Part shown: in pieces, positions 42,225 to 57,200 of the stretch | How the letters are laid out: each line of letters starts with the position of its first letter | Position numbering within the stretch: the first letter of the stretch is position 1 | Source of the DNA: Escarpia spicata | Lineage: Eukaryota; Annelida; Polychaeta; Sabellida; Siboglinidae | Assembly (NCBI GenBank): GCA_963995525.1 | Contig: OZ023205.1 | Span: forward strand, 65,854,621 to 65,918,620 | DNA: 64,000 nucleotides | Direction of reading: 5' to 3' | Translations under genes and position numbers: made by a program | The notes under the pieces: model-generated | Database searches by the model: none | What the model saw: only the letters and a program-made list of their open reading frames with translations | Told to the model about the DNA's origin: nothing

Positions 42225-45200
42225 GTACGTGTAGGAGGCTTATTGTGAAGTCAGTACCTATCTCAGTATCTGTCAACATGTTTGACAGTTTGTCAATAAC
42301 ACTGCCACCCTGTTTGTGTATCAGTTTAATAATCAAATACTCTGACTCTGAGTCTGACACAGTGTCTGTGAGTGTGAGTGTGACTCGTCACTCGTGTGAC
42401 TTCTCCCCTCCCCTAACTTGCCCAGGCCAAGGCCCAACCCTCGGCCTTTTCTCCCTACCTTTTTACTACCGTCATTACTGACGACTTCCTGGATCAGTGG
42501 ATGGTGTGGTGTTTGTTGCGTGTGCCAGGTGTGCAGTGCTGGTTGTGTTTGTTTATAAAATCATGTGCAAGTTAAAAACAAACACTGAAACAGGGGTCAC
42601 TCTTACTTAGTCTTACTAGTCTTTGAGTTTGAGTCTTTAACTTTGTAAGTTTGTTTGTGGCAGTGTCGGCAAGGCACTGCTTGAAAGCATCTGGAGGGGG
42701 AGATTGAACTGATTGGGTGGTTAGGTTATTCTAGGGCACTATTGTGGCTATGAAAAAGCAATGTTGGAAAGCCAGTGTTCAGGAACGTTGAGCCATTAAT
42801 TTGAATGGATGCCCTCTGCGTCCCTCAGCTAAGAATTCTGTGATGCAGTGGGTACGGGCTGGCTTTGTGTATAAGCTGGCAAGGAAGTCGACGAGGCCGT
42901 TTTGAATTTTATACGTCATGTTGAGTCTCGCTATACTTTTGTGCTGTTCCAAGGACTGCCATTGCAATTGGTGGAGCAGGGAGGTTGGGCTGCTGCGGTG
43001 TCACTAGTTACCATAAATGTACCTGGCAGCACGCCTCTGTACCATCTCCAATTTGTCGATGTTTCGCAAAACTATCATATTGCATCTTAGCACACTTTTG
43101 AGGCCGAAAGAACAACCCAGTTTGCAACATATACATGCGCTGCCATATCACTCACTGCAGTAATGCATGGCCGCAGCGGTGCACACTGGTGCAAAGAAAT
43201 CTTAAGACACAATATTTTCATAATATACACATATGCATTGGATTACGTGAAAGGATGGAACTGACACATCGATGTATCAAATTTACGCAAACATTTACGC
43301 AAAAATGACAAAATCAAGGTGGACCCGGATATTAGACAAGGTGGGCCCAGATATTAGACAAGTGCCACCACATTTTCTACCCCCTTCCCACATTCAAGAA
43401 ATCTTTAAAACTGTGTCGTCTTTGCAACCTTCATGTGACATAACATTTGATAATCATCAGTATATTGATGTTGGCCATAAAAATGAAGAAGAAGACTCAG
43501 TGTCACTGACTCACTCACTGTCAGTGTTGCTAGTCGACTATCATCAGTGTCACTGACTCACTCACTGTCAGTGTTGCTAGTCGACTATCATCAGTGTCAC
43601 TGACTCACTCACTGTCAGTGTTGCTAGTCGACTATCATCAGTGTCACTGACTCACTCACTGTCAGTGTTGCTAGTCGACTATCATCAGTGTCACTGACTC
43701 ACTCACTGTCAGTGTTGCTAGTCGACTATCATCAGTGTCACTCAGCGAGTGGGGTTACCAGTGAGTGTGGCCTGTGGCTGGTGCTGTCGTTTGAGCAATT
43801 TATTTGACTCCACCTTGTCCCAGCTAAAACAGTAAAACAAACTGCGACTCTAATAATTTCTCTGTCATATCACAAATTGTTATACAGTTAAATATACATG
43901 CCAAAACTCTGCACTGTGGCCAGTGTATATATATACATGGCTGTGAATAAAATCAACAGCTGAACATGTGTTTCTCTTTTTTCTTTTTCATTCTGTTGTA
44001 TGCCTACTTAAGTCACATGTATAATTTCTTTGATAGACTTATGTGGAACCATTGGCATCCTGTAGATAATAACTTTATAATTTGTTATTATAATTCATAT
44101 TATGTGACACTATGACAAATGTTTAGTTTATTGTGAAAAGGTAGCTCCCTGCTCCCATGTTGATCATGCATGCCCTCACTTCATTCATATCTTGTACAAT
44201 AGACCGATAGCGCTATGACGTCAGGACTTCGCACAAACAACACTCGGCGCAATGTACACTCTAATTGAATAGGGGTCCCGTTAACTGGAAATTATATACC
44301 TCAGTACACAACAGGGTTATTGTCGACGATTGTCATGCCGAAAATTAATTGTTGTCTACTGCATAGTCACGCAACTAGTAAATGACATGTGCTGAATGAG
44401 TGTCAAATGATCATTTGAGTGCATCTGTGGAATTCTTTTCTATAACTTTCTCTGGCAAAATCTCCCCCTTTATGTTTTTTTATGAAACAACATTAACACG
44501 TTATCTATACCAATATAAATACGTCACCAATGATCACAACTTCACAAGTAATATACACGTGTAAATAGCATACAAAGAAATTATACTTGGCAGTGTATAA
44601 AAACTGTTGTAATTAATATCAACAAACCGGGATCATTGCTCAGTCAACCCCTGATTAAGCCCACAGTGCTTTGGACGACGTGCTTTGTTTTGGTGGCTGA
44701 CGTAATAATGCTTCAGGCCTATTCTGTGGCAAAAATGCCCGAGTGTAATCCGCTGAACCAGTGGCGGAACAAGGCTGAACCATTATATCTAGATTTGATG
44801 CGATACAATGGTTGACAGGTAGGTGTAGGCTGACAGGTTGTATTATGGTACATCAATGCAGTACGTATCAATCTCATGCGAATGTTTACAGAGCTCATGT
44901 AAATCATCCCCCACTATTTGGCGGCCCTTGGTTCAATTGCAGAAAATACATGCAACATTATAAATAATCAATTTTCTTCCTTCAAACATATGTTATGAAC
45001 CGTGAGACTGGTAAGGACCCATGACTTACAGCACATTTTTTTTAATGTCGTCTTCCACTGGGCCATGAATTAATCCCTGAATGTTTAGTGCCTAAGATGC
45101 AAACCATCAAGAAGGAAAATGTTAACATATCCCACACATACACAGACAACCACATACACTAGCTGGAGCTCAGTTATATAGTTAGATACTTAATGAGTTT

Positions 45201-48200
45201 TTTGCTGAGTTAGCTTGTCATGGACTCCCTTATCCAAACCACTTGTAAAATTAAAATAGTAATATTGTACATTGATTGTATTGTAATTATGATTATCAAA
45301 GGTGTGCTTTCTTTCAGCAATGCCCGTGGTACTTGATTACCTTGTCAAGCAGAACCGTCCCTACAGTGCTGTCGACATTCACAGTAACCTGCACAAAACT
45401 TATGGAAAAACGGTAACTTTCATATTTGCATCTTCTCTACATGTATTTAAGCTACATCTATGTTACAGAGTTCCTGATAGATTGAGTACTTAGGTTACAT
45501 GGATTCTGACAATACTGCAAAACTGGAACTTCTTATTGTGTGTTTTTTAGTACAGTAAAACCTGTCTTAGCGGTCACCTGTCCATAACGATGACTTAGAT
45601 ATAACGGTCATTTTTGAAAGTCCCGAATAACTTCCTATTACTTTGCACTGCCCACTACCTGTCCATAACGGTAACCTGTCTATTGCATATAACGGTCTAC
45701 CCATTCATAGTCAACCTGCCGCTTGCCGGCAGATCAAAGGGAATCCATAATTTCCCTGAATAAAATGTCATCACATCTGTGTTATCTTGTGTATGCAGGA
45801 TTATCAAATTGCAATCAAGTCACATGTGGCATTATCAGCTTGTTGCAGCTGCTATATGGCTCCTTTACTCCAGCAAAGAGGGCTATAATCAGCTTTGATG
45901 TCCAAAGTGAGCTCAGAGAAGCCATAAGCCACAGATGGAAGTGGGCTGTTGTAATATTTACTTAGGTGGCTTGGCATAGCTGGAGAGCAAATCTGGGCTG
46001 ACCCTTGCCTTCCACTCGTTCACACCCTGCTGTTTCTGTTTGGACATCAAAGTGTTTTCTGTTGGCCTTTACTTGGAGGGCTAGATTGATTTCACCATCT
46101 TTTTTGGCACATTGAGTTGTTTATTTTAAATGGTGAAGTGCTCATGTTAGCACTGTGCTCATACCATGATTAATGCAGTCACCAGATAATGCTACCAAAG
46201 CATGGTCTTTCATAGCAGGTTTGTAATTGTAACAACGTACAGTTGTACCTCGTTTTACGGTCACCTTGGTAATACAGCCACCTCACAGTTATGGTCACCT
46301 TGGTAATACAGTCATCTCAAAATTATGGTCACCTTTGTAATACAAGCACCTCACAATTATGGTAACCTTGGTAATACAGTCACCTCACAATTATGGTCAC
46401 CTTGGTAATACAGCCACCTCACAATTATGGTCACCTTGCAGGTCAAAACAGTACCAAATTATTTTTGTTACAGCTAAAATATAGGAAATTAATCCCACTG
46501 ATATTGTCGAGCACTATTCAGGTCAATTTGCTTCCGCCAAAGAAAATAGTTGACAGTATTACTATTACTAATACTGTTGTTCCATTGTAACAGAGTTCAA
46601 TCCAGGCCGTGCCTTTGTGCCATTGACGCATTATTTTAACAAATGACCCACACAAATTTCACAAATGTGCCCTGAGGGCATGTAAATGTGGCATCTGGCG
46701 CACAGAAATTCAGTTGACGCGCCCTTAAAATTAGTTTACATCAATTGACGAGGGATTTAATGTAGTCAATATTTTGTAGGTATCCGGAATTTGTGTGTAA
46801 AATAACCAAGAGACAATAATAAGTAATTATTATGTCGTCGTTCTGGCCGATGATGTAGCAAGCGCATCGGGCTACCTATTCATAATTCCACACAAATCCG
46901 CTAGGCATAAAATTATCCGCCACAGCAGCCACGCTGTGTTTACCGAGGCGTAAAATATCTGCCAGAGCACACATGCTGTGTATTCACTAGAAAGAATCAT
47001 GAAATGAAGTAAAACGCAAAAATCACTCCTAGACATGTGGGGCAAAGGCTACGCATACAACCAAAAGGTATTACACATAAACATTTGTTTGAAATTTTAA
47101 TTATTACCGATAATAGTATAGACAACAATTAAATTTGCTACCAAGCAGAATTGGACGGCACTTTTTAAATTAAATTAAACTTTGTTTTTGCGTAGGTTCG
47201 CACATCCAAATATCAACGAAAATTGGCTGCACCGAGGTTTGAAGATTTCTAAAGAAGAGGGGATGGGATTCACAGATTTATGGGGATACTTTGTTGGGAG
47301 GGAAGATATGTACAGGAGAGATGGCCTCCATCTTAGTGGAAAGGGGGCAGCAGTTTTCTCTGAGAATCTGCTGCAATCTGTTGACAGTGGGACAGGTTGC
47401 ATCTATTTAAACTAGATTCGCAGGGGGGACTCGCAGAAAAGCCTGAAAATGGAGGCATAGATAAAGACAGCACAAATAAATCAACAAATAACAGTCTGGA
47501 AAACTCTTCTGAAGCTGGATATAAATGTGTTTGTTTAAATGCAAGGAGTATAGTAAACAAAAGAAATGAACTAAAAATATGGTAGAAGATATTGACCCTC
47601 ATATAATAGGTATAACCGAATCCTGGACCACCACCGATATATCAGATGCTGAATTGGGACTGACAGGATATGTAATGTTTAGAAAAGATAGAATAGGAAG
47701 AAAGGGAGGTGGAGTTATTTTATATATTAAAGAATCTATTCAGGCTTATAAAATAAAATTAGAAAGAGAAGCAGATTGCGAAGAAGCTGTTTGGTGTAAC
47801 ATAGTTACAGGAAACTCAATGTTAACAGTTGGGTTAGTTTATCGAAGTCCAAACATAAGCATAGAAGAGAATGAAAAAATACAAAACGCTATAAGGGAAG
47901 TAAGCAAACGAGACTGTATAATTATGGGGGATTTTAACCATGGGCATATACAATGGAAATCTCTACAGAGTATGGGGAGAGAGGACCACAAGTTTTTAGT
48001 TTTAGTTCAAGATACATTCCTTTCTCAACATGTGCTAGAACCAACCAGGGGTGAGAATGTGTTAGACATAGTTTTGTCCTCACAGAATGAATTAGTTGAC
48101 AATGTCAAGATATGTGAGCCACTGGGGAGTAGCGATCACAACCAGATACATTTTACCATCAAATTAAAATCAGAAAGGAATAGCAAAAAGCAGTATAGGA

Positions 48201-51200
48201 GAAATTTCCACAAAGGAAGGTATAAGGACATGAGGAAATATTTAGCAAAGATAGACTGGAATAAGACACTGAAAAATAAGATGGCAACAGAATGCTGGAA
48301 TATATTAAAGAGTGAAATTAACTGCATAGTCGATAAATTTGTACCCTTCAAAAAACAAGGAAAACGGTCCAAAAAGAAACACTTATGGAAAGAAGCCATT
48401 AGAAATATTAAATATAAACAAATGACGTGGAAGTCATATAGATGTACTGGAAATGATGAAGACTACAACAGTTATAAAGAAGCACTTAACCAAGCTACAG
48501 CTGAAATTAGAAATTCAAAGAGAAGCTATGAACAACAATTAGCTAGTAATATAAAACATGACAGCAAGAGTTTTTATGCGTATGTTCGAAGCAAACAGAA
48601 AGTTCAAGATAAGGTCGGTCCTCTAGAAGATAGTGCTGGAAATATAATATCAGAGGGATTCATAATGGCAGAAGACCTGAATGAGTACTTTAGTTCAGTG
48701 TTTACCAGGGAAGATATTAGTTCACTGCCAATACCAGAGGCTAAGTTCAAGGGGGCAGATTCAGACTATTTAGGACAATTAATTGTAACCCCGGAAATGG
48801 TAGCTAAGAAAATAAGGGCTATGAAGGATAATAAATCACCTGGAGTGGATGGTATTCCACCCAAACTACTATTGGAAATTGTAGAACAAATTAGCATACC
48901 ACTTCCAACAGTTTTCAACTTGTCATTAGAAGAGGGAGTGGTTCCTTTAGAATGGAAAGAAGCGAACATACCGTTATTCAAAAAAGGTTCGAGAAACAAG
49001 TCGGAGAACTATAGACCAGTGAGTTTAACATCAGTGATTTGTAAATTATTAGAAAGACTAATTAAAGATCACATGGTGGATTTTCTTGTTAAACAAAACT
49101 TAATAAACCCATCTCAACATGGTTTTTTTAAAGCGAGGTCATGCTTAACAAATGTTATGTTTTTTGGAAGAAATCACTAAGTGGGTAGATGAGGGATCAC
49201 CAGTAGATATCGTAGTAGATATCGTAGCATAGGAAATGGTATAATAAACTGGATAGAACAATGGCTGATTGACAGAAGACAACGTGTAGTAGTTGATGGG
49301 GAGGCTTCAAACTGGAAATCGGTATTGAGTGGGGTACCACAGGGATCAGTATTAGGTCCTATATTATTCTTAATATACATCAACGATTTGGATGATGAAA
49401 TAACAGGCAAGGTGTTGAAATTTGCGGATGATACAAAAGTGTTTAGAAGGATTAAAAGTGATGGAGATAGACAGCATTTACAAGATGATCTTGACAGGTT
49501 GATCAAATGGTCTGAAACGTGGCAAATGATGTTCAATTTTGGGAAATGTAAATGCCTCCACATAGGACATGGGAACGAAGAAGTGGAATATACAATGGGG
49601 GGTACTGTACTAAGTACTACTGTAAAAGAAAAGGACTTAGGGTTAACTGTTAGTGCTGATATGAAGATTTCAGAGCAGTGCGGAATTGCAGCTTCAAAGG
49701 GAAATCAAATCCTTGGATTAATTAGGCGAAATATAGCGTATAAGAAAAAAGAATTCATAGTACCGCTGTACAAAACAATAGTGAGGCCTCATTTAGAATA
49801 TTGTATTCAAGCGTGGAGGCCATATCGCAGGAAGGACTTAGATATGCTAGAAAGAGTGCAGAGGAGAGCAACTAAAATGATACCAAATCTGAGGGATCTT
49901 AGTTACGAAATACGCCTAAAAAATGCGGTTTAACAACACTAGAGACCAGGAGATTGAGAGGAGATCAGATAGAAGTGTTTAAAATATTGAAGGGTTATGA
50001 AAATATTGATAGAAATATATTTTTCTCAGTTAAGAAAGATAGAAGGACTAGAGGACATGAACTTGCATTAGCAAAGGAGCAGAGTAGATTGGATATAAGA
50101 AAGTTTTAATTTTCACAAAGGACTGTAAATGAATGGAACAGATTACCTGCTGATTGTGTGGGTGCTAGTAGCGTGAATATGTTTAAAAATAAAATCGACA
50201 CATACCTCAGACGGGCGGGATACACATAGATAAAAGGGTCGGACTCTCGATAAGCCAAAGGGCTTCCTTGTCCACCTGCTACCTAGAGTTAATTCTCTGG
50301 GTGGCAATCTTGTTAAATCTTGTTAAATGAGGGAATCTATCAAGATTCAGTCATGTTCTGTTTTTAGAGAGTGTTTGATGTGCATGACTTCCGTGGCAAA
50401 GAACTGACTTCCGTGACAAGTAGTTCCACCAGTAAAAACCAAAATGCAAAAGTTGCTAAATTTTGATTATTTATTTTTATAAAATACCAAAACACAAACC
50501 GCAATAAACACATAAAATCCAAAGTACCATTTTATAATAAATGTTTCTCAAAATATTTCCAAATCCTGTGTATATATTAAGTAAATGGATGATAACATGT
50601 TCCATGAACTACATTTAAAAGTAGTTTCATTTATTGTGACTACTTGAAATAAATAGTTTTGATCTCTGGTATGCTCATAGCTTTCCTGGCTTCCCGCAGT
50701 GTCAGCGGAAAACGTTGACCCTTATTATTATATATTATAATTTATTAACTGTATCTCCAGGGTTGGTATTGCACACATTTCATATCATCGATGGAATGCC
50801 AGTTGTAGAGACTGCCACTGCTGTTCAGGACATTCAAACAAACATCCTTGTTATTTAGCTGCAGCACCTAGAAGGGAAATCAATATAATACAAGAAATCC
50901 ACATTAGTCATTAGTAATGTTTAAATATTCAATTCCCACAGCGATTTTCAGTCCCTGCCATAGGTGCAATGTTGAAAAAATGGCCCCTTTTACAACCTAC
51001 ATGGGCCCTTGGACCACTTGTCCAAGATCCTAGAACAAAGATTGAATGAAAAATGAGAGGTGATTGACAGGACACAAACGGTTAATGCTCTACAGGAAAC
51101 ATGCTTGATAAGTGTGCTTATAGAGCTAGACTACCTCAGCTCATTTATCTGTCTTTTGCAAAAAAGGGATGAAAAAATTAATTACTTAACATCCTGCTAT

Positions 51201-54200
51201 ACATGAAAGTGACTAACTGTTAATAGCAGCGTTTGGGTTTGTAAATACACACCATTTGGTATATGCGAGGTCAATATTCGAAGGAAGTTAGTGAACGTGG
51301 AAAGAGGCGAGTGGACGTCGCCACCTTGGAGGAGATGACTGTACTTCCAGACTGCCCCAAAGTTAGCGTTTGAATAATTATACTATACGATCTAGATAAC
51401 AATTAACTGCAGTAGATTTTATTTTATGTAATATGGCCTGCCTGATGTTTATTGTCAGTAAAATGCGTTGTATTCTGGAATTTCTGGGTAAGTCGTGTAT
51501 GTGATGATGCTGTCCACTGTTTGCAGGCCGTGATCAAGGCCTTGGAGACATTGGCGGAGGAGGGAAAGGTGAAGGAGAAGACATACGGCAAGCAAAAGGT
51601 GTATGTGGCCGACCAAGTGAGTGCAGACCATAAGTTAAACCATCCTTGTCTCTTCCTCAGTTTTTATAATTATAATTAATATTCTTAATACTAGAATAAA
51701 TAATAATTATGTTGTTTACATCCGTGAGGTATAAAAGTGTTCATTTTGATTATATTCAAATTGTAAGCAAAACAATCTGATTCTAAACACGCAGTATTGG
51801 CAATGTTGTGGTCGGCTGCTGGATTAACCCCAATGCAATTTGACGTTCACATGGTTCTTTCAGACATGACAACTGAATCAGTGAATTTTCTGCTAATAAA
51901 TAACACCCCTGGCTGATTCTGCATAACACAACAGATAACTTCTTTTTCAGTATTGACATGATTGAATAATTCTTAAAGAAGTTTGAAGTTAAAAATGTAA
52001 TTTTTTAATTAATGCACAAAGACTATTCGTGCACAGATATCCACCACTGTCTATAGCCAGGTTCTCATTTATACAGCTGAGTGATCTGAAGCAATGTAGC
52101 CAGAAATAATTGTTTGCCAGTCTTGAATTAGGCAAAAGTGCACCTTTTAGCATGTGAACGGCTTCCAAAGAAGCCATTCGAGTCAGTAACATACATTATT
52201 GGGCAGTTTAGATTTTTCAATAACAGACCAGTGTCATTTGAGCTATTTATTTAATTATTGTTTGATTTGTTTCACTACCAGTTGTGCCAGTTACAGTCTT
52301 AATGCGGGCCCCTACATATGGAACTATTAGTTAATCTAGTGGTCAGCTGGCCCCTTCTAAATTCCACCAGTCTTGTCAGTTGTAATTACCCATCTTGGCC
52401 AGGCATCTGCCAGTCTTGAAGACGACAGACGGGTCCCTGGCTAAGTCCCTGCCTAGAACCCAGTCGTGTACGAACAGTGTACACTCGCACTGTCAGACGG
52501 GTCTCTGGCTAAGTCCCAGCCTAGAACCCAGTCATGTACGAACAGTGTACACACACACTGTCAGACGGGTCTCTGGCTAAGTTCCTGCCTAGAACCCAGT
52601 CGTGTACGAACAGTGTACACTCACACTGTCAGACGGGTCTCTGGCTAAGTCCCTGCCTAGAACCCAGTCATGTACGAACAGTGTACACACACTGTCAGAC
52701 GGGTCTCTGGCTAAGTCCCTGCCTAGAACCCAGTCATGTACGAACAGTGTACACTCACACTGTCAGACCGGTCTCTGGCTAAGTCCCTGCCTAGAAACCA
52801 GTCATGTACGAACAGTGTACACTCACACTGTCAGACGGGTCTCTGGCTAAGTCCCTGCCTAGAACCCAGTCGTGTATGCACAGTGTACACATTCACACTG
52901 TCAGACGGGTCTCTAGCTGAGTCCCTGCCTAGAACCCAGTCATGTACGAACAGTGTACACTCACACTGTCAGACGGGTCTCTGGCTAAGTCCCTGCCTAG
53001 AACCCAGTCGTGTACGCACAGTGTACACTCGCACTGTCAGACGGGTCTCTGGCTAAGTCCCTGCCTAGAACCCAGTCATGTATGCACAGTGTACACTCGC
53101 ACTGTCAGACCGGGTCTCTGGCTAAGTCCCTGCCTAGAACCCAGTCATGTATGCACAGTGTACACTCGCACTGTCACACAGGTCTCTGGCTAAGTCCCTG
53201 CCTAGAACCCAGTTGTGTATGCACAGTGTACACACTCACACTGTCAGACGGGTCTCTGGCTGAGTCCCTGCCTAGAACCCAGTCATGTACGAACAGTGTA
53301 CACTCACACTGTCAGACGGGTCTCTGGCTAAGTCCCTGCCTAGAACCCAGTCATGTACGAACAGTGTACACACACTGTCAGACGGGTCTCTGGCTAAGTC
53401 CCTGCCTAGAACCCAGTCGTGTATGCACAGTGTACACATTCACACTGTCAGACGGGTCTCTAGCTGAGTCCCTGCCTAGAACCCAGTCATGTACGAACAG
53501 TGTACACTCACACTGTCAGACGGGTCTCTGGCTAAGTCCCTGCCTAGAACCCAGTCGTGTATGCACAGTGTACACTCGCACTGTCAGACGGGTCTTTGGC
53601 TAAGTCCCTGCCTAGAAATCAGTCATGTACGAACAGTGTACACTCACACTGTCAGACGGGTCTCTGGCTAAGTCCCTGCCTAGAACCCAGTCGTGTACGC
53701 ACAGTGTACACTCGCACTGTCAGACGGGTCTCTGGCTAAGTCCCTGCCTAGAACCCAGTTATGTATGCACCGTGTACACTCGCACTGTCAGACGGGTCTC
53801 TGGCTAAGTCCCTGCCTAGAACCCAGTCGTGTATGCACAGTGTACACACTCACACTGTCAGACGGGTCTCTGGCTGAGTCCCTGCCTAGAACCCAGTCAT
53901 GTACGAACAGTGTACACTCACACTGTCAGACTGGTCTCTGGCTAAGTCCCTGCCTAGAACCCAGTCATGTACAAACAGTGTACACTCGCACTGTCAGACG
54001 GGTCTCTGGCTAAGTCCCTGCCTAGAACCCAGTCTTGTATGCACAGTGTACACTCGCACTGTCAGACGGGTCTCTGGCTAAGTCCCTGCCTAGAACCCAG
54101 TCGTGTACGAACAGTGTACACTCGCACTGTCAGACGGGTCTCTGGCTGAGTCCCTGCCTAGAACCCAGTCATGTACGAACAGTGTACACACACTGTCAGA

Positions 54201-57200
54201 CGGGTCTCTGGCTAAGTCCCTGCCTAGAACCCAGTCATGTACGAACAGTGTACACTCACACTGTCAGACCGGTCTCTGGCTAAGTCCCTGCCTAGAAACC
54301 AGTCATGTACGAACAGTGTACACACACTGTCAGACGGGTCTCTGGCTAAGTCCCTGCCTAGAACCCAGTCGTGTATGCACAGTGTACACATTCACACTGT
54401 CAGACGGGTTTCTAGCTGAGTCCCTGCCTAGAACCCAGTCATGTACGAACAGTGTACACTCACACTGTCAGACGGGTCTCTGGCTAAGTCCCTGCCTAGA
54501 ACCCAGTCGTGTATGCACAGTGTACACTCGCACTGTCAGACGGGTCTTTGGCTAAGTCCCTGCCTAGAAATCAGTCATGTACGAACAGTGTACACTCACA
54601 CTGTCAGACGGGTCTCTGGCTAAGTCCCTGCCTAGAACCCAGTCGTGTACGCACAGTGTACACTCGCACTGTCAGACGGGTCTCTGGCTAAGTCCCTGCC
54701 TAGAACCCAGTTATGTATGCACCGTGTACACTCGCACTGTCAGACGGGTCTCTGGCTAAGTCCCTGCCTAGAACCCAGTCGTGTATGCACAGTGTACACA
54801 CTCACACTGTCAGACGGGTCTCTGGCTGAGTCCCTGCCTAGAACCCAGTCATGTACGAACAGTGTACACTCACACTGTCAGACTGGTCTCTGGCTAAGTC
54901 CCTGCCTAGAACCCAGTCATGTACAAACAGTGTACACTCGCACTGTCAGACGGGTCTCTGGCTAAGTCCCTGCCTAGAACCCAGTCTTGTATGCACAGTG
55001 TACACTCGCACTGTCAGACGGGTCTCTGGCTAAGTCCCTGCCTAGAACCCAGTCGTGTACGAACAGTGTACACTCGCACTGTCAGACGGGTCTCTGGCTG
55101 AGTCCCTGCCTAGAACCCAGTCATGTACGAACAGTGTACACACACTGTCAGACGGGTCTCTGGCTAAGTCCCTGCCTAGAACCCAGTCATGTACGAACAG
55201 TGTACACTCACACTGTCAGACCGGTCTCTGGCTAAGTCCCTGCCTAGAAACCAGTCATGTACGAACAGTGTACACTCACACTGTCAGACGGGTCTCTGGC
55301 TAAGTCCCTGCCTAGAACCCAGTCATGTACGCACAGTGTACACTCGCACTGTCAGACGGGTCTCTGGCTAAGTCCCTGCCTAGAAACCAGTCATGTACGA
55401 ACAGTGTACACTCACACTGTCAGACGGGTCTCTGGCTAAGTCCCTGCCTAGAACCCAGTCATGTATGCACAGTGTACACACACTGTCAGACGGGTCCCTG
55501 GCTAAGTCCCAGCCTAGAACCCAGTCATGTACGAACAGTGTACACACTCACACTGTCAGACGGGTCTCTGGCTAAGTCCCTGCCTAGAAACCAGTCATGT
55601 ACGAACAGTGTACACACTCACACTGTCATACAGGTCTCTGGCTAAGTCCCTGCCTAGAAACCAGTCATGTACGAACAGTGTACACACTCGCACTGTCAGA
55701 TGGGTCTCTGGCTAAGTCCCTGCCTAGAACCCAGTCGTGTACGAACAGTGTACACACTCATACTGTCAGACGGGTCTCTGGCTAAGTCCCTGCCTAGAAA
55801 CCAGTCGTGTATGAACAGTGTACACACTCACACTGTCAGACGGGTCTCTGGCTAAGTCCCTGCTTATAACCCAGTCGTGTACGCACAGTGTACACTCGCA
55901 CTGTCAGACGGGTCTCTGGCTGAGTCCCTGCCTAGAACCCAGTCATGTACGAACAGTGTACACTCACACTGTCAGACGGGTCCCTGGCTAAGTCCCTGCC
56001 TAGAACCCAGTCATGTACGAACAGTGTACACTCACACTGTCAGACGGGTCTCTGGCTGAGTCCCTGCCTAGAACCCAGTCATGTACGCACAGTGTACACT
56101 CACACTGTCAGACGGGTCCCTGGCTAAGTCCCTGCCTAGAACCCAGTCACGTACGCACAGTGTACACTCACACTGTCAGACGGGTCCCTGGTTAAATCCC
56201 TGCCTAGAACCCAGTCATGTACGAACAGTGTACACTCTCACACTGCAGGCGTATTAATAACTGGCCCTGTATACCAACAAACACAATCCCTTTATTATGG
56301 TTGTCTTTAATTATTGCTGGATCAGTGTGGTGAAACGCTACATTTCAAAAATGGTCTTTCGTGTTATCAGCTGCTCTCTTGTTGTCTTGGTTTTTGGAAG
56401 ATTCTATGTTATAATAGGAGGTGTGTATACTGCCGGTTTTTAATGAATGAGTAGTGAGTACTGAATATTCCATCTTCCAGTCACATTTTCCAACCGTTGA
56501 TGATGCTGAGCTTAAAGTGATGGATACAAAGAGTGCTGACATGACCCAGAAACTGAGAGTCAGCCAAGAAAAACACAAGCGACTCGAGACAGGTAATTTC
56601 TATGTGCAAAATACTGCACATTATCATTGTCCATTGCAATATTGTGACATGTTGCAGATTCACAACATTTATGAATTGTGTAAATTTGTGAAATAAAATG
56701 CCATACTGTAACAATGGTTTTATTTCAGAGTGAATTGTTATACTGTGTACTGAAATAATCGCAATACTATTGCACTAATAAACTAGTGTTAATTCAACTG
56801 ATGTCTGATCTCCAATACTAACCTCTAGTCATCTGTTTCCAGAATTGCGAGATCTATCAAGTTCTCTCACCACTGAAGAGGCTCATAAACAACTCGCAGA
56901 ACTAACTAAACAGGTAACATAACACAGCTGGAGAACCAGCCAAACAATCAAGTGTTTTCTGCCACATGTAAATTGTAATATATTAGCAACATGAGTAAGG
57001 TCAATTTTATATTCTAATAATTGCAGCAAATCGCTTTCAGATGTATTTGCCAAGTTTTAAAATGATCATTTTAGATGTGTTGTGTTGTATCGATTACCCA
57101 TGTACAAATCAGTCTTGGGAGGAGTACGGCTATGTATTTATACAGATTTGTTTCATTGAACACTAATATTTATAGATAATTTGCTAGCTAGATTTCTGGT

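Noticed and set aside
52431..56250. Series of 60-106-codon plus frames starting MYEQCT or MYAQCT
   Set aside because: They repeat every 68 bases in shifting frames within a satellite and have no start or stop context of genes.
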